33,755 bases of DNA from DAOQAU01 sp035354275 (GCA_035354275.1 DAOQAU010000012.1:1-33755); one strand, 5' to 3'; shown: positions 24,273 through 31,981, counted from the first letter of the stretch. The notes: generated by a model from the letters alone, not told the origin. Program-made: numbers and translations.

Positions 24273-25262
24273 ATGGCCAGACAGTGTGCGCTAAAGGCTG
24301 AAAAGCCTAATAATTTATTTAAAAGTTTACAGCAAAAATATATTGATGAAACAGATTGGGAACAAATAGAAGGAGAAGATTTAATTCAGGAGTGTAAAAC
24401 ATTTAATTCTATTTCAAATGAAGATGATATTCTGCAGATGTATCTAAAAGATGTCGGAAGGGTGAAGCTTCTATCGGGCAATGAGGAAAAAAGTCTGGGA
24501 AAAATAATTAAAGAAAAAAGGGACATTCAAGCAGATATCGCCAAAAGAAAACTTATTCAGGCAAATTTGCGGCTGGTGGTGAGCATAGCAAAAAAATACA
24601 TCGGACAGGGCGTTCTTTTTATGGATTTGGTGCAGGAAGGCTCTTTGGGGCTTATCCGCGCGGCAGAAAAGTACGATTATTCAAAAGGGTTTAAGTTTTC
24701 GACTTATGCAACCTGGTGGATAAAACAGACTATTATAAGGGCTATTTCAAATTATTCTCGTTCGATTAGAATTCCCGTGCATATGACAGATAAAATAAGA
24801 AGGTACAAAAAGACCGTGTCAGAGCTTAATTTCGTACTTGGCAGAGAAGCTACAGAAAAAGAAATAGCAGAAAAAATGGGTTTGAACGTAAAAAAAATTC
24901 TTTCGATTAAGCGTTCTATAATTAAAGAACCTGTCAGCCTTGATAGTCCCGTGACTGATGATTTGAATGTAGAAGACTATGTTCAAGACGGAAAAAGCAG
25001 CTCCCCTGAGGAAAAAACAAGTATAAACGCTCTTTGTGATGGAATGGAGTGCATTTTAGACGAACTTGACGAAAGGGAGAAAAAAATTCTCACCTACAGG
25101 TTTGGAATAAACGGAGTCCAGACAAAAACGCTTGAGCAGTTGGGAAATTTAATGGGGTTTTCTAAAGAAAGAATACGACAGTTAGAAGACGGGGCGATTA
25201 AAAAACTCAGGCAACAGGAAAATATTAGACATTTCAAGGATTTTATAACAAGCGAAGAATAG
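24273..25262 (+). CDS. Sigma-70 family RNA polymerase sigma factor (group 1/2)
   Basis: This 329-residue factor lacks the long region 1.1 but has region 1.2 (DDILQMYLKDVGRVKLLSG), region 2 with the core-binding DLVQEGSLGLIRAAEKYDYSKG and the -10-reading FSTYATWWIKQTIIRAI, region 3 (RIPVHMTDKIRRYKK) and region 4 with the -35 helix-turn-helix (TLEQLGNLMGFSKERIRQLE). Length and motifs fit either the primary sigma of a lineage with short RpoD or a group 2 paralogue. The ATG at 24273 is chosen for GGAGG seven bases upstream. A 42-bp palindrome follows the stop. The promoters listed here are the type such a factor would read. Confidence 0.92.
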   Translation: MARQCALKAEKPNNLFKSLQQKYIDETDWEQIEGEDLIQECKTFNSISNEDDILQMYLKDVGRVKLLSGNEEKSLGKIIKEKRDIQADIAKRKLIQANLRLVVSIAKKYIGQGVLFMDLVQEGSLGLIRAAEKYDYSKGFKFSTYATWWIKQTIIRAISNYSRSIRIPVHMTDKIRRYKKTVSELNFVLGREATEKEIAEKMGLNVKKILSIKRSIIKEPVSLDSPVTDDLNVEDYVQDGKSSSPEEKTSINALCDGMECILDELDEREKKILTYRFGINGVQTKTLEQLGNLMGFSKERIRQLEDGAIKKLRQQENIRHFKDFITSEE

Positions 25263-25268
25263 ATTAAA

Positions 25269-25310
25269 AATAAGGGGCGGGTTCAAAAATTTTTGAACCC
25301 GCCCCTTATT
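25269..25310. terminator. Perfect 42-bp palindrome between convergent genes
   Basis: Two 21-base arms with no unpaired centre (core GGGGCGGGTTC / GAACCCGCCCC) lie between the sigma gene (+) and the photolyase (-). It probably serves as a bidirectional terminator, although the flanking T-runs are short. Confidence 0.7.
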
Positions 25311-25325
25311 GTACACTTGTTTATA

Positions 25326-26612
25326 TCATATTTTTTCTATATATCTTTTAACATCAAACTTATTTTTGCAGCCTTGCGCACTCATGTAGCGGATTTTACC
25401 CATAACAGGACGTGAAGAAAAAGCCCTGTCATGAACTCCAACGATTGACCATAAAATCCCTACGTATCCGTTTGCATCGTTTCCGTCGAGTGCGTATTTG
25501 TCGTTGAGATAAATTGCAGTTTTAAGTGCCTCTTCAGGACTCTGCGACCATTCAAGGATTTTTTTTGCCCAGTACATTCTCATATATCCGTGGATTTTTC
25601 CGTTTTGAACTAAATCTTTTTGTGCTGCGTTCCAAAGTTCGTCGTGAGTTTTTGCATCTTCAAAAATTTTTAGGTCATAAACATAAGGTCTTATATCAAA
25701 TTTGTGCTCTTCCAATGTCTTTTTAGCCCAAGCAGGAGTGCTTTTGAGCGATTTGAAATCTTTTGAATACAGGCAAAAATTATCAGAAAGTTCCTTTCTT
25801 ACGATTAATTCTTCTAAAAAAGCCTCTTTATTTTCTCGTGAGGCGTTTGATTTTAAAACTTCAAGGGCAACCCTTTGGGCGGAAATCTGACCGCTGTGAA
25901 GATAGGGCGAAAGCCCTGAGACAAAATTTTGTGTCGGGTCATTTTTTAATTCAGTGTAATAATTAAGCTTGTTTTCAATAAAATCAAACATTTTTTCTTG
26001 TGCTTCGGATTTTTCGACAGGAAAAGGGTTTTTAAATTCTGTCAAAAATCGTCCGATATTTACATAAACTTTTCTTCTTAAAGTTGCTGCTGAAAATTCT
26101 TGTTTGTCAGAGATAAACCTTGCAGGAATTATGTTGTGGGAATCTATTTCAAAAATGGCTTGGGCGGCAAAATCTTTTGTAACAAAAGATTTTGCCGCCT
26201 TGTCAAATTTTAAAACAGGATTAAAATCAATAACTAAAGCCCCAAAAATTTTTAAATATTTTTGCAAATCATCTTTTATAAATTCAAAATCGATATCGTT
26301 TTTCTTTGCAATTTTACTTAAATTTTTGACGTGAGGCAGGTTAAATTCAATTTGCCTTTTTGAATAAATTTTTTCATCCAAATTGCATAAAACTTTCAAA
26401 TTTTTGCCTGTTTTTTGCGCAAGGTTATGTGCAAAAATAAAGCCCCAGTTGTCTTGAAAGCGAAGTTCCCTGCTCATAAGATAGACAACAGCCCCCGAGC
26501 CGATTTTGTCGTTTAAGGTAAAAATTCTTGCATCATCGATATTTTCAGGACAAGAAAATTCATCAGAAACAAAATCTAACATCAAATTTCTTTTAACAGA
26601 CGGTTTTAGCAT
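25326..26612 (-). CDS. Class II CPD photolyase
   Basis: This 428-residue FAD enzyme uses light to split cyclobutane pyrimidine dimers in DNA. VVYLMSRELRFQDNWGFIFA (near residues 42-61) is the class II signature at the start of the antenna domain, and the FAD-binding C-terminal half has GYMRMYWAKKILEW, NDKYALDGNDANGYVGILW, and a HDRAFSSRPVMGKIRYMS tail. The length is slightly below the usual class II size. On the minus strand TTGAAG, 17 bases, TATAAT and six bases precede the ATG, with no ribosome binding site, so the message should be leaderless. A 37-bp palindrome lies inside the coding sequence at 26163-26199. Confidence 0.93.
   Translation of the reverse strand: MLKPSVKRNLMLDFVSDEFSCPENIDDARIFTLNDKIGSGAVVYLMSRELRFQDNWGFIFAHNLAQKTGKNLKVLCNLDEKIYSKRQIEFNLPHVKNLSKIAKKNDIDFEFIKDDLQKYLKIFGALVIDFNPVLKFDKAAKSFVTKDFAAQAIFEIDSHNIIPARFISDKQEFSAATLRRKVYVNIGRFLTEFKNPFPVEKSEAQEKMFDFIENKLNYYTELKNDPTQNFVSGLSPYLHSGQISAQRVALEVLKSNASRENKEAFLEELIVRKELSDNFCLYSKDFKSLKSTPAWAKKTLEEHKFDIRPYVYDLKIFEDAKTHDELWNAAQKDLVQNGKIHGYMRMYWAKKILEWSQSPEEALKTAIYLNDKYALDGNDANGYVGILWSIVGVHDRAFSSRPVMGKIRYMSAQGCKNKFDVKRYIEKI
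26163..26199. repeat. 37-bp perfect palindrome inside the photolyase gene
   Basis: Two 18-base arms (GGCGGCAAAATCTTTTGT and its complement) surround one central A. The reading frame stays open and encodes KSFVTKDFAA. Confidence 0.85.
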
Positions 26613-26618
26613 TTAGAG

Positions 26619-26647
26619 ATTATATCGCTAAAGAAATTAACCTTCAA
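26619..26647 (-). promoter_or_regulatory. Leaderless promoter of the photolyase gene
   Basis: On the minus strand TTGAAG (26647-26642), a 17-base spacer and TATAAT (26624-26619) are followed by six bases and the ATG at 26612. Transcription should start at or beside the A of the ATG. The -35 overlaps the last codons of the upstream gene. Confidence 0.75.
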
Positions 26648-27026
26648 TATCTAAATTGGCGGTATCTAAATCATTTTCGCCTTCAGCTTCAGGCATTATA
26701 TTTTCGTCCCTTTCTCTTCTATATACTTGCATGGATTGTTTTGTTTCTTGGTAGTTATCTTCAACAGGCTGTTGAGGAAGCTCGGGCTGGGGGATATATT
26801 GGCTTAATTCTGTAACTGACTTTTTTTGAGGTTGTAAGTTATTATTTTTGGGTGCAAGGGACAATAGACTTATTAATAAGGTCAATGCCGCTATTCCTGC
26901 AGCTTCTTGCATTAAAACTTTATTATATTCAGGACTTACATGGTTTTTTTGTTCGGTTTTTTTGCCAAAGCTCATGTTGCTTTTAACAGTTTGGTTGTAG
27001 TAATTTTGCACAGAATTAATTCTCAT
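26637..27026 (-). CDS. Small membrane-anchored protein with N-terminal FGKK motif
   Basis: This 129-residue protein starts MRINSVQNYYNQTVKSNMSFGKK, followed by one hydrophobic segment (residues 42-58, AAGIAALTLLISLLSLA) and a Pro/Gln/Glu-rich, acidic C-terminal tail. I recall small proteins with an MxINSVxNxx...FG(A/K)K start in Gastranaerophilales genomes; this is an impression from pattern, not a search. A GAGGAAACC ribosome binding site precedes the ATG. Topology suggests the tail lies outside the cytoplasm, or inside if the short N-terminus is exported; either is possible. The function is unknown. Confidence 0.7.
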   Translation of the reverse strand: MRINSVQNYYNQTVKSNMSFGKKTEQKNHVSPEYNKVLMQEAAGIAALTLLISLLSLAPKNNNLQPQKKSVTELSQYIPQPELPQQPVEDNYQETKQSMQVYRRERDENIMPEAEGENDLDTANLDIEG

Positions 27027-27111
27027 AGGTTTCCTCTTTCATTTTTATCTTCTCGGTTGCTTTAAACCTTCTAAAAAATTTTTTTGCTAGTTTTGAGAAA
27101 AATATTTTTAC

Positions 27112-27157
27112 TTTCAAAGGCAAAAATTCAGTTATAACTGAATTTTTGCCTTTGAAA
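27112..27157. terminator. Perfect 46-bp palindrome downstream of the helicase gene
   Basis: Two 23-base arms (TTTCAAAGGCAAAAATTCAG at each outer end) meet at TTATAA with no unpaired centre. It lies between the helicase stop and the small FGKK gene on the minus strand, and is the likely helicase terminator. Confidence 0.7.
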
Positions 27158-27180
27158 AACAAATTAATATTTCTTAAGAT

Positions 27181-30100
27181 TTATTCAATCAAAACTCTGT
27201 CCAGGCATGCTTTTGGCGAGTACTGCCATTCTCGGAAGGTTATGCGGTTAATTTTATAGCCGGAACGCTCAAGAATCGATTGTTTTTTAAGATTACTTCC
27301 TGAAAGTTTTTTGGAATCTTCCACTCCGTCACATTCGATTGCAATTTTGTCGTTGACTAACAAATCAAGACTGAAGCCTGCAATTTCAACGCCTGCTTTG
27401 ACTTCGTGTCCTAAATCACGGATTGCCTGAGCGATTTCACGCTCAAAATTATTTTTATAAAAGTTTTCGTCAATTTCTTTATTTTCAATAGCCTGTTGTT
27501 TGTTTTGATATTCCTGAATATAGCTCATATAGCTTCTCAAAAGTCCGTCGGGAAGCTCTTTGGGATCTCTTGAAATAAAGTTAATCATTTTGTGCCGTGC
27601 CCTTGTAATTGCAACGTTAAACAAATTTGGTTTTTGCAGGAAAGTTAAGCTTTGGACAAAACTGTTGCTTGCAAAAGCCCAGGAGATAAGCATTATATCT
27701 CTTTCATCACCTTGGAACGTGTGCGCAGTACCTATTTCAATACTGTGTTTTCGTATCATGTGCTCGGACAGAATTCTTGCAACGGAGGTTTTGAGCTGTT
27801 CGACTTGGGCCCTGAATGGTGAAATTATACCGATAGAAGTCGGATTATCTGGATTCTTGCGTTCATCTTCTATAATGATTTCCTGAAGTTTTTTCACAAC
27901 CGCTTCGACTTCGGGAAGGTTTCTTGTTGCGTCAAAATCAACTTTGCCGTCCGGAACATACACAAGCTCAAGAACTTTCTCGTTTTTATTTCTTTTCATT
28001 ATTCTTATTCTGCTGCCGTAGAATTCATCATTTGAAAAATTAATTATAGGCGGCAGACTTCTGAAATGTTCGTCCAATAAAACAGGGTTCATTGAATAGT
28101 AATTTGCCAAATCAAACATTGAATTTGTCCTGAATCTCCACATTAACTGATATTTATCGGGAATTGAATATTGGCTCAAAAACGACTGTTCTTTTGCTTT
28201 TTCCAAAAAGGAAAGGTGCGGAAGCTGCTTGTCATCGCCCACTACAACCGCCCTTTTTGCCCTGTAAAGGATAGGAAAACAGCTTGCAATATCACACTGG
28301 GAAGCCTCATCGATAATCGCAACATCAAAAAGTCCGGGCTTCATCGGAAGCGAGCCCGAAATGGCATAAGTCGTCACACACCAGCATGGAAAAGCTTCCA
28401 GCAAGGGCTTAAAATCTTCGCCTTCAAGAAGCCTGTTTTGAAGATTTTTCTTTCTTTCTACAAGCGATTTTGTGTGTACGATAAGTCTTTGACGCTTTAT
28501 TTGGTCGCGCAAAAGTCCTTTAAGTGATTCTCTGCGCTTGCTTTTTAAAATATCAATGGCTAAATTTCTTTGTTTGCGCTTAAGCATACGGATTTGCTCT
28601 GCCATAACGTGCAGATTGCCCAGTTTTTGAATATTTGCTTCAATCAATCGCATTTCGCATGCGGTTTTTGAAAATTCAAGTTCCTGAGCCAGTCTGCTTA
28701 AATTTTCGTAATTTTCATTGAAATCATTCAATTTTAATAATTTTTTAAGTTTATTTTTACTCGAATAGTTTGAAAGTGACACAAAAAACCCTGTTTTTTC
28801 AAGATTTTTTTCGATTGTGGAGATAAGATTTTCCACTTGTTCTATTTCGGCTTTTTTAAGCAATTCTTTTATAAATTGAGTCTGCCCCAAAGCTTTTTCC
28901 TGCTCGTTTTTTTGGACAAAAAGTTCTTGCCACTCATGTTCGAGCTTGATAACCTGCTCACAGCGGTTTTCCAAGTCACGTAGAGTGTTTACAAGATCTT
29001 TCATATCTTTTACATCTGCAAAAATGGCGTTTTCGTATTCGCTGTCCAAATCAACTTTATTAGAAAGCAAATCCTGAAGTTGAAAACTTAACTGTTTTTG
29101 GTAATTGAGCCTTCCGGCACGAAGCGCAAGAAAAGGAGCACCGAGTTCGTTAAGCCTTTCTGATACAACATCAACGGCTTTGTCCATGCGCGATGCTACC
29201 AGAATGGTTTTTCCGTTTGCGATTAAATGCGCAACCAAATTTACTATCGTTTGAGATTTTCCTGTCCCGGGAGGTCCGTAAACGGCAACAAAATGGTTAT
29301 TTTCAAGACTTTTTATAACGTTTTCCTGTGAATCGCTTAGGGATAAAGGCGTAACAGCAACAAAATCCTTCAAATCTTTTAATTGCTTAATTGGATTGTC
29401 AACAAGCTTTCCTTTTGTCTGCAAATATTCTTCGTTAATAATATTCAAAGCAGTTTCTCGATACATTCCGCTCGGTTTTTCTGCTATTTGCATAAGCTCG
29501 TGTAAAACACCCGCCGTGATTGATGGTCTTTTGGTCAGAATTATCGAACACTGGTTTGTAAGAGTTATTTTTTCAAGTTTTACGGCAGTCTTGACACTTC
29601 CTTCTTCAACTGCTTCTTCAAGATTTTCGAAATCAATTTTTTCGACTTCGTTATAGAAATCTTTTTCAATATTGTCTTCATCAACGTCTTCCGAGTGGTC
29701 AATTTTTATTTCAATATCGGGAATTATTGATTTTAAGGTAGTTAAAAATATTTCAAGTTTTTCATCTGTTATGGGAAGCTCGGGCACAACGTCCAAAAGT
29801 CCCTCCAAAAGCTGTTCGACTTCGTCTTCGTCATCATTTTTCTTCATCATCGCAGTGAGTGCGCCGGTGTTCAGGGACAAAAATTCATCCTGAAGCATGC
29901 AGTTTATGTTAACCCCGTTTCGCTCCAACTTGCATGGCATGTACAAAAGCGGGGTCAAAAATTCGTTTTGTTTTTTGTTTTTCGAGCTTTTTCCGACCAA
30001 AAACAGATAACCGTATATTAAATATTTGTCCTTTTGGCTCAGTTCACTTTGAATCATAAGCTCTGTAAGCTTGCTGTCAGAGCCGTCCAAACGCAGATAT

Positions 30101-30291
30101 TCGCCGTAATTGTGGAATAAAAATTCTTCTTCTTTGAGAAAAATCCATTTGTTGTCCTTGTCCTGTTTTAAGTTTCTGAATGTCGCACTTTTGACTTCTT
30201 CACGTACACAGTCGTGAAGATATTGGCTTAGTTTTTTGATGAAACTGTTGTTGAATGCAGAGTTCAACGCCCTTGTTGCTTCCTGTAGCAT
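27181..30291 (-). CDS. SF1 (Upf1/DNA2-like) helicase fused to a DUF559/Vsr-type nuclease
   Basis: This 1,036-residue protein is a superfamily 1 helicase. The Walker A motif GPPGTGKSQTIVN is near residue 338, the Walker B/DEAS motif AIIDEASQCDIAS near 650, and the C-terminal RecA lobe has GTAHTFQGDERDIMLISW and NLFNVAITRARHKMI, typical of AAA_11/AAA_12 proteins. A long helical insertion (about 430-600) lies between the two. The last 110 residues form a PD-(D/E)xK-like nuclease with FSLDLLVNDKIAIECDG (near 970-985), like DUF559/Vsr domains. Helicase-nuclease fusions of this build occur in DNA repair and in phage-defence genes. AAGGAAGAAG precedes the ATG. The N-terminal 300 residues match no domain I recognise. 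Confidence 0.85.
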   Translation of the reverse strand: MLQEATRALNSAFNNSFIKKLSQYLHDCVREEVKSATFRNLKQDKDNKWIFLKEEEFLFHNYGEYLRLDGSDSKLTELMIQSELSQKDKYLIYGYLFLVGKSSKNKKQNEFLTPLLYMPCKLERNGVNINCMLQDEFLSLNTGALTAMMKKNDDEDEVEQLLEGLLDVVPELPITDEKLEIFLTTLKSIIPDIEIKIDHSEDVDEDNIEKDFYNEVEKIDFENLEEAVEEGSVKTAVKLEKITLTNQCSIILTKRPSITAGVLHELMQIAEKPSGMYRETALNIINEEYLQTKGKLVDNPIKQLKDLKDFVAVTPLSLSDSQENVIKSLENNHFVAVYGPPGTGKSQTIVNLVAHLIANGKTILVASRMDKAVDVVSERLNELGAPFLALRAGRLNYQKQLSFQLQDLLSNKVDLDSEYENAIFADVKDMKDLVNTLRDLENRCEQVIKLEHEWQELFVQKNEQEKALGQTQFIKELLKKAEIEQVENLISTIEKNLEKTGFFVSLSNYSSKNKLKKLLKLNDFNENYENLSRLAQELEFSKTACEMRLIEANIQKLGNLHVMAEQIRMLKRKQRNLAIDILKSKRRESLKGLLRDQIKRQRLIVHTKSLVERKKNLQNRLLEGEDFKPLLEAFPCWCVTTYAISGSLPMKPGLFDVAIIDEASQCDIASCFPILYRAKRAVVVGDDKQLPHLSFLEKAKEQSFLSQYSIPDKYQLMWRFRTNSMFDLANYYSMNPVLLDEHFRSLPPIINFSNDEFYGSRIRIMKRNKNEKVLELVYVPDGKVDFDATRNLPEVEAVVKKLQEIIIEDERKNPDNPTSIGIISPFRAQVEQLKTSVARILSEHMIRKHSIEIGTAHTFQGDERDIMLISWAFASNSFVQSLTFLQKPNLFNVAITRARHKMINFISRDPKELPDGLLRSYMSYIQEYQNKQQAIENKEIDENFYKNNFEREIAQAIRDLGHEVKAGVEIAGFSLDLLVNDKIAIECDGVEDSKKLSGSNLKKQSILERSGYKINRITFREWQYSPKACLDRVLIE

Positions 30292-30329
30292 TTTCTTCTT
30301 CCTTTTTTTAATACTTTCCCTTTTTTCTT

Positions 30330-30344
30330 ATTTTAAGCTAAAAT
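30330..30344. promoter_or_regulatory. Back-to-back divergent -10 elements
   Basis: ATTTTA-AGC-TAAAAT holds TAAAAT on both strands, three bases apart. The plus-strand copy (30339-30344) lies seven bases before the tRNA nucleotidyltransferase ATG; the minus-strand copy (30335-30330) would start the helicase mRNA near 30323. Confidence 0.5.
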
Positions 30345-30351
30345 GGTGCTC

Positions 30352-31563
30352 ATGGACATCATTAATCTATATGAGAATTATAATTCGTATTTTAAAGCTG
30401 ATTTGAAGGCTATTTTTGAGCGTTGCTCAAAAATAGCCTCAAAAAACAAGGTTAAAATTTATCTTATAGGCGGCTTGGTAAGAGATTTAATGCTTGGCAG
30501 AGAAAATTATGATATTGATATTACAGTTGAAGGCGATGCAATCAAGTTTGCAAAAATTTTAGAAAAAGAAATCGGGGCAAAAATTTTGAGCCTGCATAAA
30601 CCTTTCGGCACCGCAAAAGTTGAAATTAACGGTATAAAAGTTGATTTTGCCTCTACCCGAAGTGAACTTTATCCTAAAAAAGGGCACCTGCCTAAGGTAA
30701 ATGAAATAGGATGTTCTTTGGAAAAAGATGTTTTGCGCCGCGATTTTACGGTTAATTCGCTTGCGCTTTCTCTGAATCAGCAAAATTTTGCGCAAGGACT
30801 TGATTATGTCGGCGGATTTAAGGATTTAAAAAATAAAAAAATAAGAATCTTGCACGATAAAAGTTTTATTGATGATCCCACAAGGATAATCAGGGCACTA
30901 AAATACGCTCAAAGGCTGAGTTTTGAGTTGGATAAAAAAACTTTTGAACTGCAGAAGGAATATCTTAAAAAGATTAATTATGATATGTGCTACAAAAGAG
31001 TTAAAAATGAGTTAAAACTAACATTTAACTCAAAGTCTCAAAATGCTTTTGAAACATTTATCGAACAGGGCATTTATAAATTAATCACGAAAAAAGGAAT
31101 CGAACTTCCAAAAATCAACATCGAAAAATTAATCGCCAAATACAGAATCAAACAGCCCTGGATTGTTTATGTGGGGCTTATCGGGGTGTTTGAGGAAGAT
31201 AGTTTTTCGGATAAACTGGAATTAACCAAAAAAGAAAAAGAAACAATTTCAGCTTCAAAAAAACTTTTGAAGTTAAAAATTAAAAAAGATGATTTTGGCA
31301 TTTATAAAGCTTTTGAGGGTAAATGCATCGAAAGTCTGATTATTTACTATTTAATAAGTTGTGATGAAAAAGTTTTGCGATATTTGGATGTTTTGCGCGG
31401 GATAAAAATAAATATTAAAGGTCAGGACTTAATTGCTATTGGTCTAAAGCCTTCCAAAGAATTTTCGCAGATTTTTGATTACGTTCTAAGGGAAAAATTA
31501 AAAAATTCTAAAATCAACAAAGCAAAAGAAATCGAGCTTGTTCGGGGATTTTGTAACTATTAA
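30352..31563 (+). CDS. cca: tRNA nucleotidyltransferase/poly(A) polymerase family (CCA-adding)
   Basis: This 403-residue class II nucleotidyltransferase adds or repairs the 3' CCA of tRNAs. The head domain has YLIGGLVRDLMLGRENYDID (near residues 39-58) with the catalytic DxD, then RRDFTVNSLALSL, and the neck has DDPTRIIRALKYAQRLSFEL. There is no HD domain, and the C-terminal half is divergent. I choose the ATG at 30352, because the one at 30343 lies within the -10 hexamer TAAAAT (30339-30344); the message is then leaderless, and no ribosome binding site exists. tRNA-Gln downstream lacks an encoded CCA, which fits. A/CCA specificity is not determined. A 33-bp palindrome sits near codons 19-29. 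Confidence 0.88.
   Translation: MDIINLYENYNSYFKADLKAIFERCSKIASKNKVKIYLIGGLVRDLMLGRENYDIDITVEGDAIKFAKILEKEIGAKILSLHKPFGTAKVEINGIKVDFASTRSELYPKKGHLPKVNEIGCSLEKDVLRRDFTVNSLALSLNQQNFAQGLDYVGGFKDLKNKKIRILHDKSFIDDPTRIIRALKYAQRLSFELDKKTFELQKEYLKKINYDMCYKRVKNELKLTFNSKSQNAFETFIEQGIYKLITKKGIELPKINIEKLIAKYRIKQPWIVYVGLIGVFEEDSFSDKLELTKKEKETISASKKLLKLKIKKDDFGIYKAFEGKCIESLIIYYLISCDEKVLRYLDVLRGIKINIKGQDLIAIGLKPSKEFSQIFDYVLREKLKNSKINKAKEIELVRGFCNY
30407..30439. repeat. Palindrome inside the cca gene
   Basis: Fifteen-base arms (AGGCTATTTTTGAGC and its complement) flank a three-base loop GTT. The frame stays open, encoding KAIFERCSKIA. Confidence 0.85.
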
Positions 31564-31604
31564 TTAATGAACCAATATAAAAAGCGGTAAATTTTTTGAA
31601 AAAA

Positions 31605-31613
31605 TGTTAAAAT
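31605..31613 (+). promoter_or_regulatory. Leaderless-type promoter of the 70-residue ORF
   Basis: TGTTAAAAT is an extended -10, and the ATG at 31620 begins six bases after the hexamer. There is no Shine-Dalgarno. Confidence 0.45.
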
Positions 31614-31619
31614 AATAAT

Positions 31620-31832
31620 ATGTATATCGTTAAAAATTTGAAGGACTACCGTTTAAGTCATAAGCAGAGGGTGTTTGCGAGCTACATTAAGGAAAATGTA
31701 AGCACGTATAATTGCAGTGAAAAAATTACCAACAAAGAGTATGTGAGAACTTATTTTGCGCCCGATAACGACTTTTTGATTTATAGCACCGCGACAGTTG
31801 ACCCGATAAGATTGATAACCAAAAAGGCTTGA
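31620..31832 (+). CDS. Small protein of unknown function
   Basis: This 70-residue ORF begins MYIVKNLKDYRLSHKQRVFA and has no signal peptide, membrane helix or known motif; it has a mixed charged and aromatic composition (YFAPDNDFLIYSTATVD). Its start is supported by an extended -10 six bases upstream, the same arrangement as at other leaderless genes here. The stop codon overlaps the consensus TTGACA -35 of the tRNA-Gln promoter. I recognise no family; a spurious ORF remains possible because of its small size. Confidence 0.5.
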   Translation: MYIVKNLKDYRLSHKQRVFASYIKENVSTYNCSEKITNKEYVRTYFAPDNDFLIYSTATVDPIRLITKKA

Positions 31833-31856
31833 CAATCAGGGTTTAGCGGATAAAAT
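31829..31856 (+). promoter_or_regulatory. tRNA-Gln promoter
   Basis: A perfect TTGACA (31829-31834), a 16-base spacer and TAAAAT (31851-31856) give a start near 31863, four bases before the tRNA. The -35 overlaps the stop codon of the upstream ORF. Confidence 0.75.
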
Positions 31857-31866
31857 GGGGATATAT

Positions 31867-31938
31867 TGGGGTGTCGCCAAGTGGTAAGGCACCTGGTTTT
31901 GGTCCAGGCATTCCGAGGTTCGAATCCTTGCACCCCAG
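31867..31938 (+). tRNA. tRNA-Gln (anticodon TTG)
   Basis: A 72-base cloverleaf: acceptor TGGGGTG/CACCCCA with discriminator G, D stem GCC/GGC, anticodon stem CCTGG/CCAGG around loop TTTTGGT (anticodon TTG), and T stem CGAGG/CCTTG around TTCGAAT. CCA is not encoded. Charged with glutamine, or with glutamate followed by amidation. Confidence 0.95.
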
Positions 31939-31943
31939 ATAAT

Positions 31944-31981
31944 AAAAAAAGAGATAGGAAAATTTTCCTGTCTCTTTTTTT
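31944..31981 (+). terminator. Terminator after tRNA-Gln
   Basis: An A-rich left arm with GAGATAGGAAAA pairs with TTTTCCTGTCTC and runs into seven T residues. One mismatch is present in the stem. Confidence 0.8.

Noticed and set aside
26163..26199. In-frame palindromic insertion of the Rickettsia RPE type
   Set aside because: The photolyase is not longer than expected around this point, so nothing appears to have been inserted; local template switching fits better.
30343..30351. Earlier ATG for the tRNA nucleotidyltransferase
   Set aside because: This ATG overlaps the last two bases of the -10 hexamer TAAAAT, so it would not be in the transcript.
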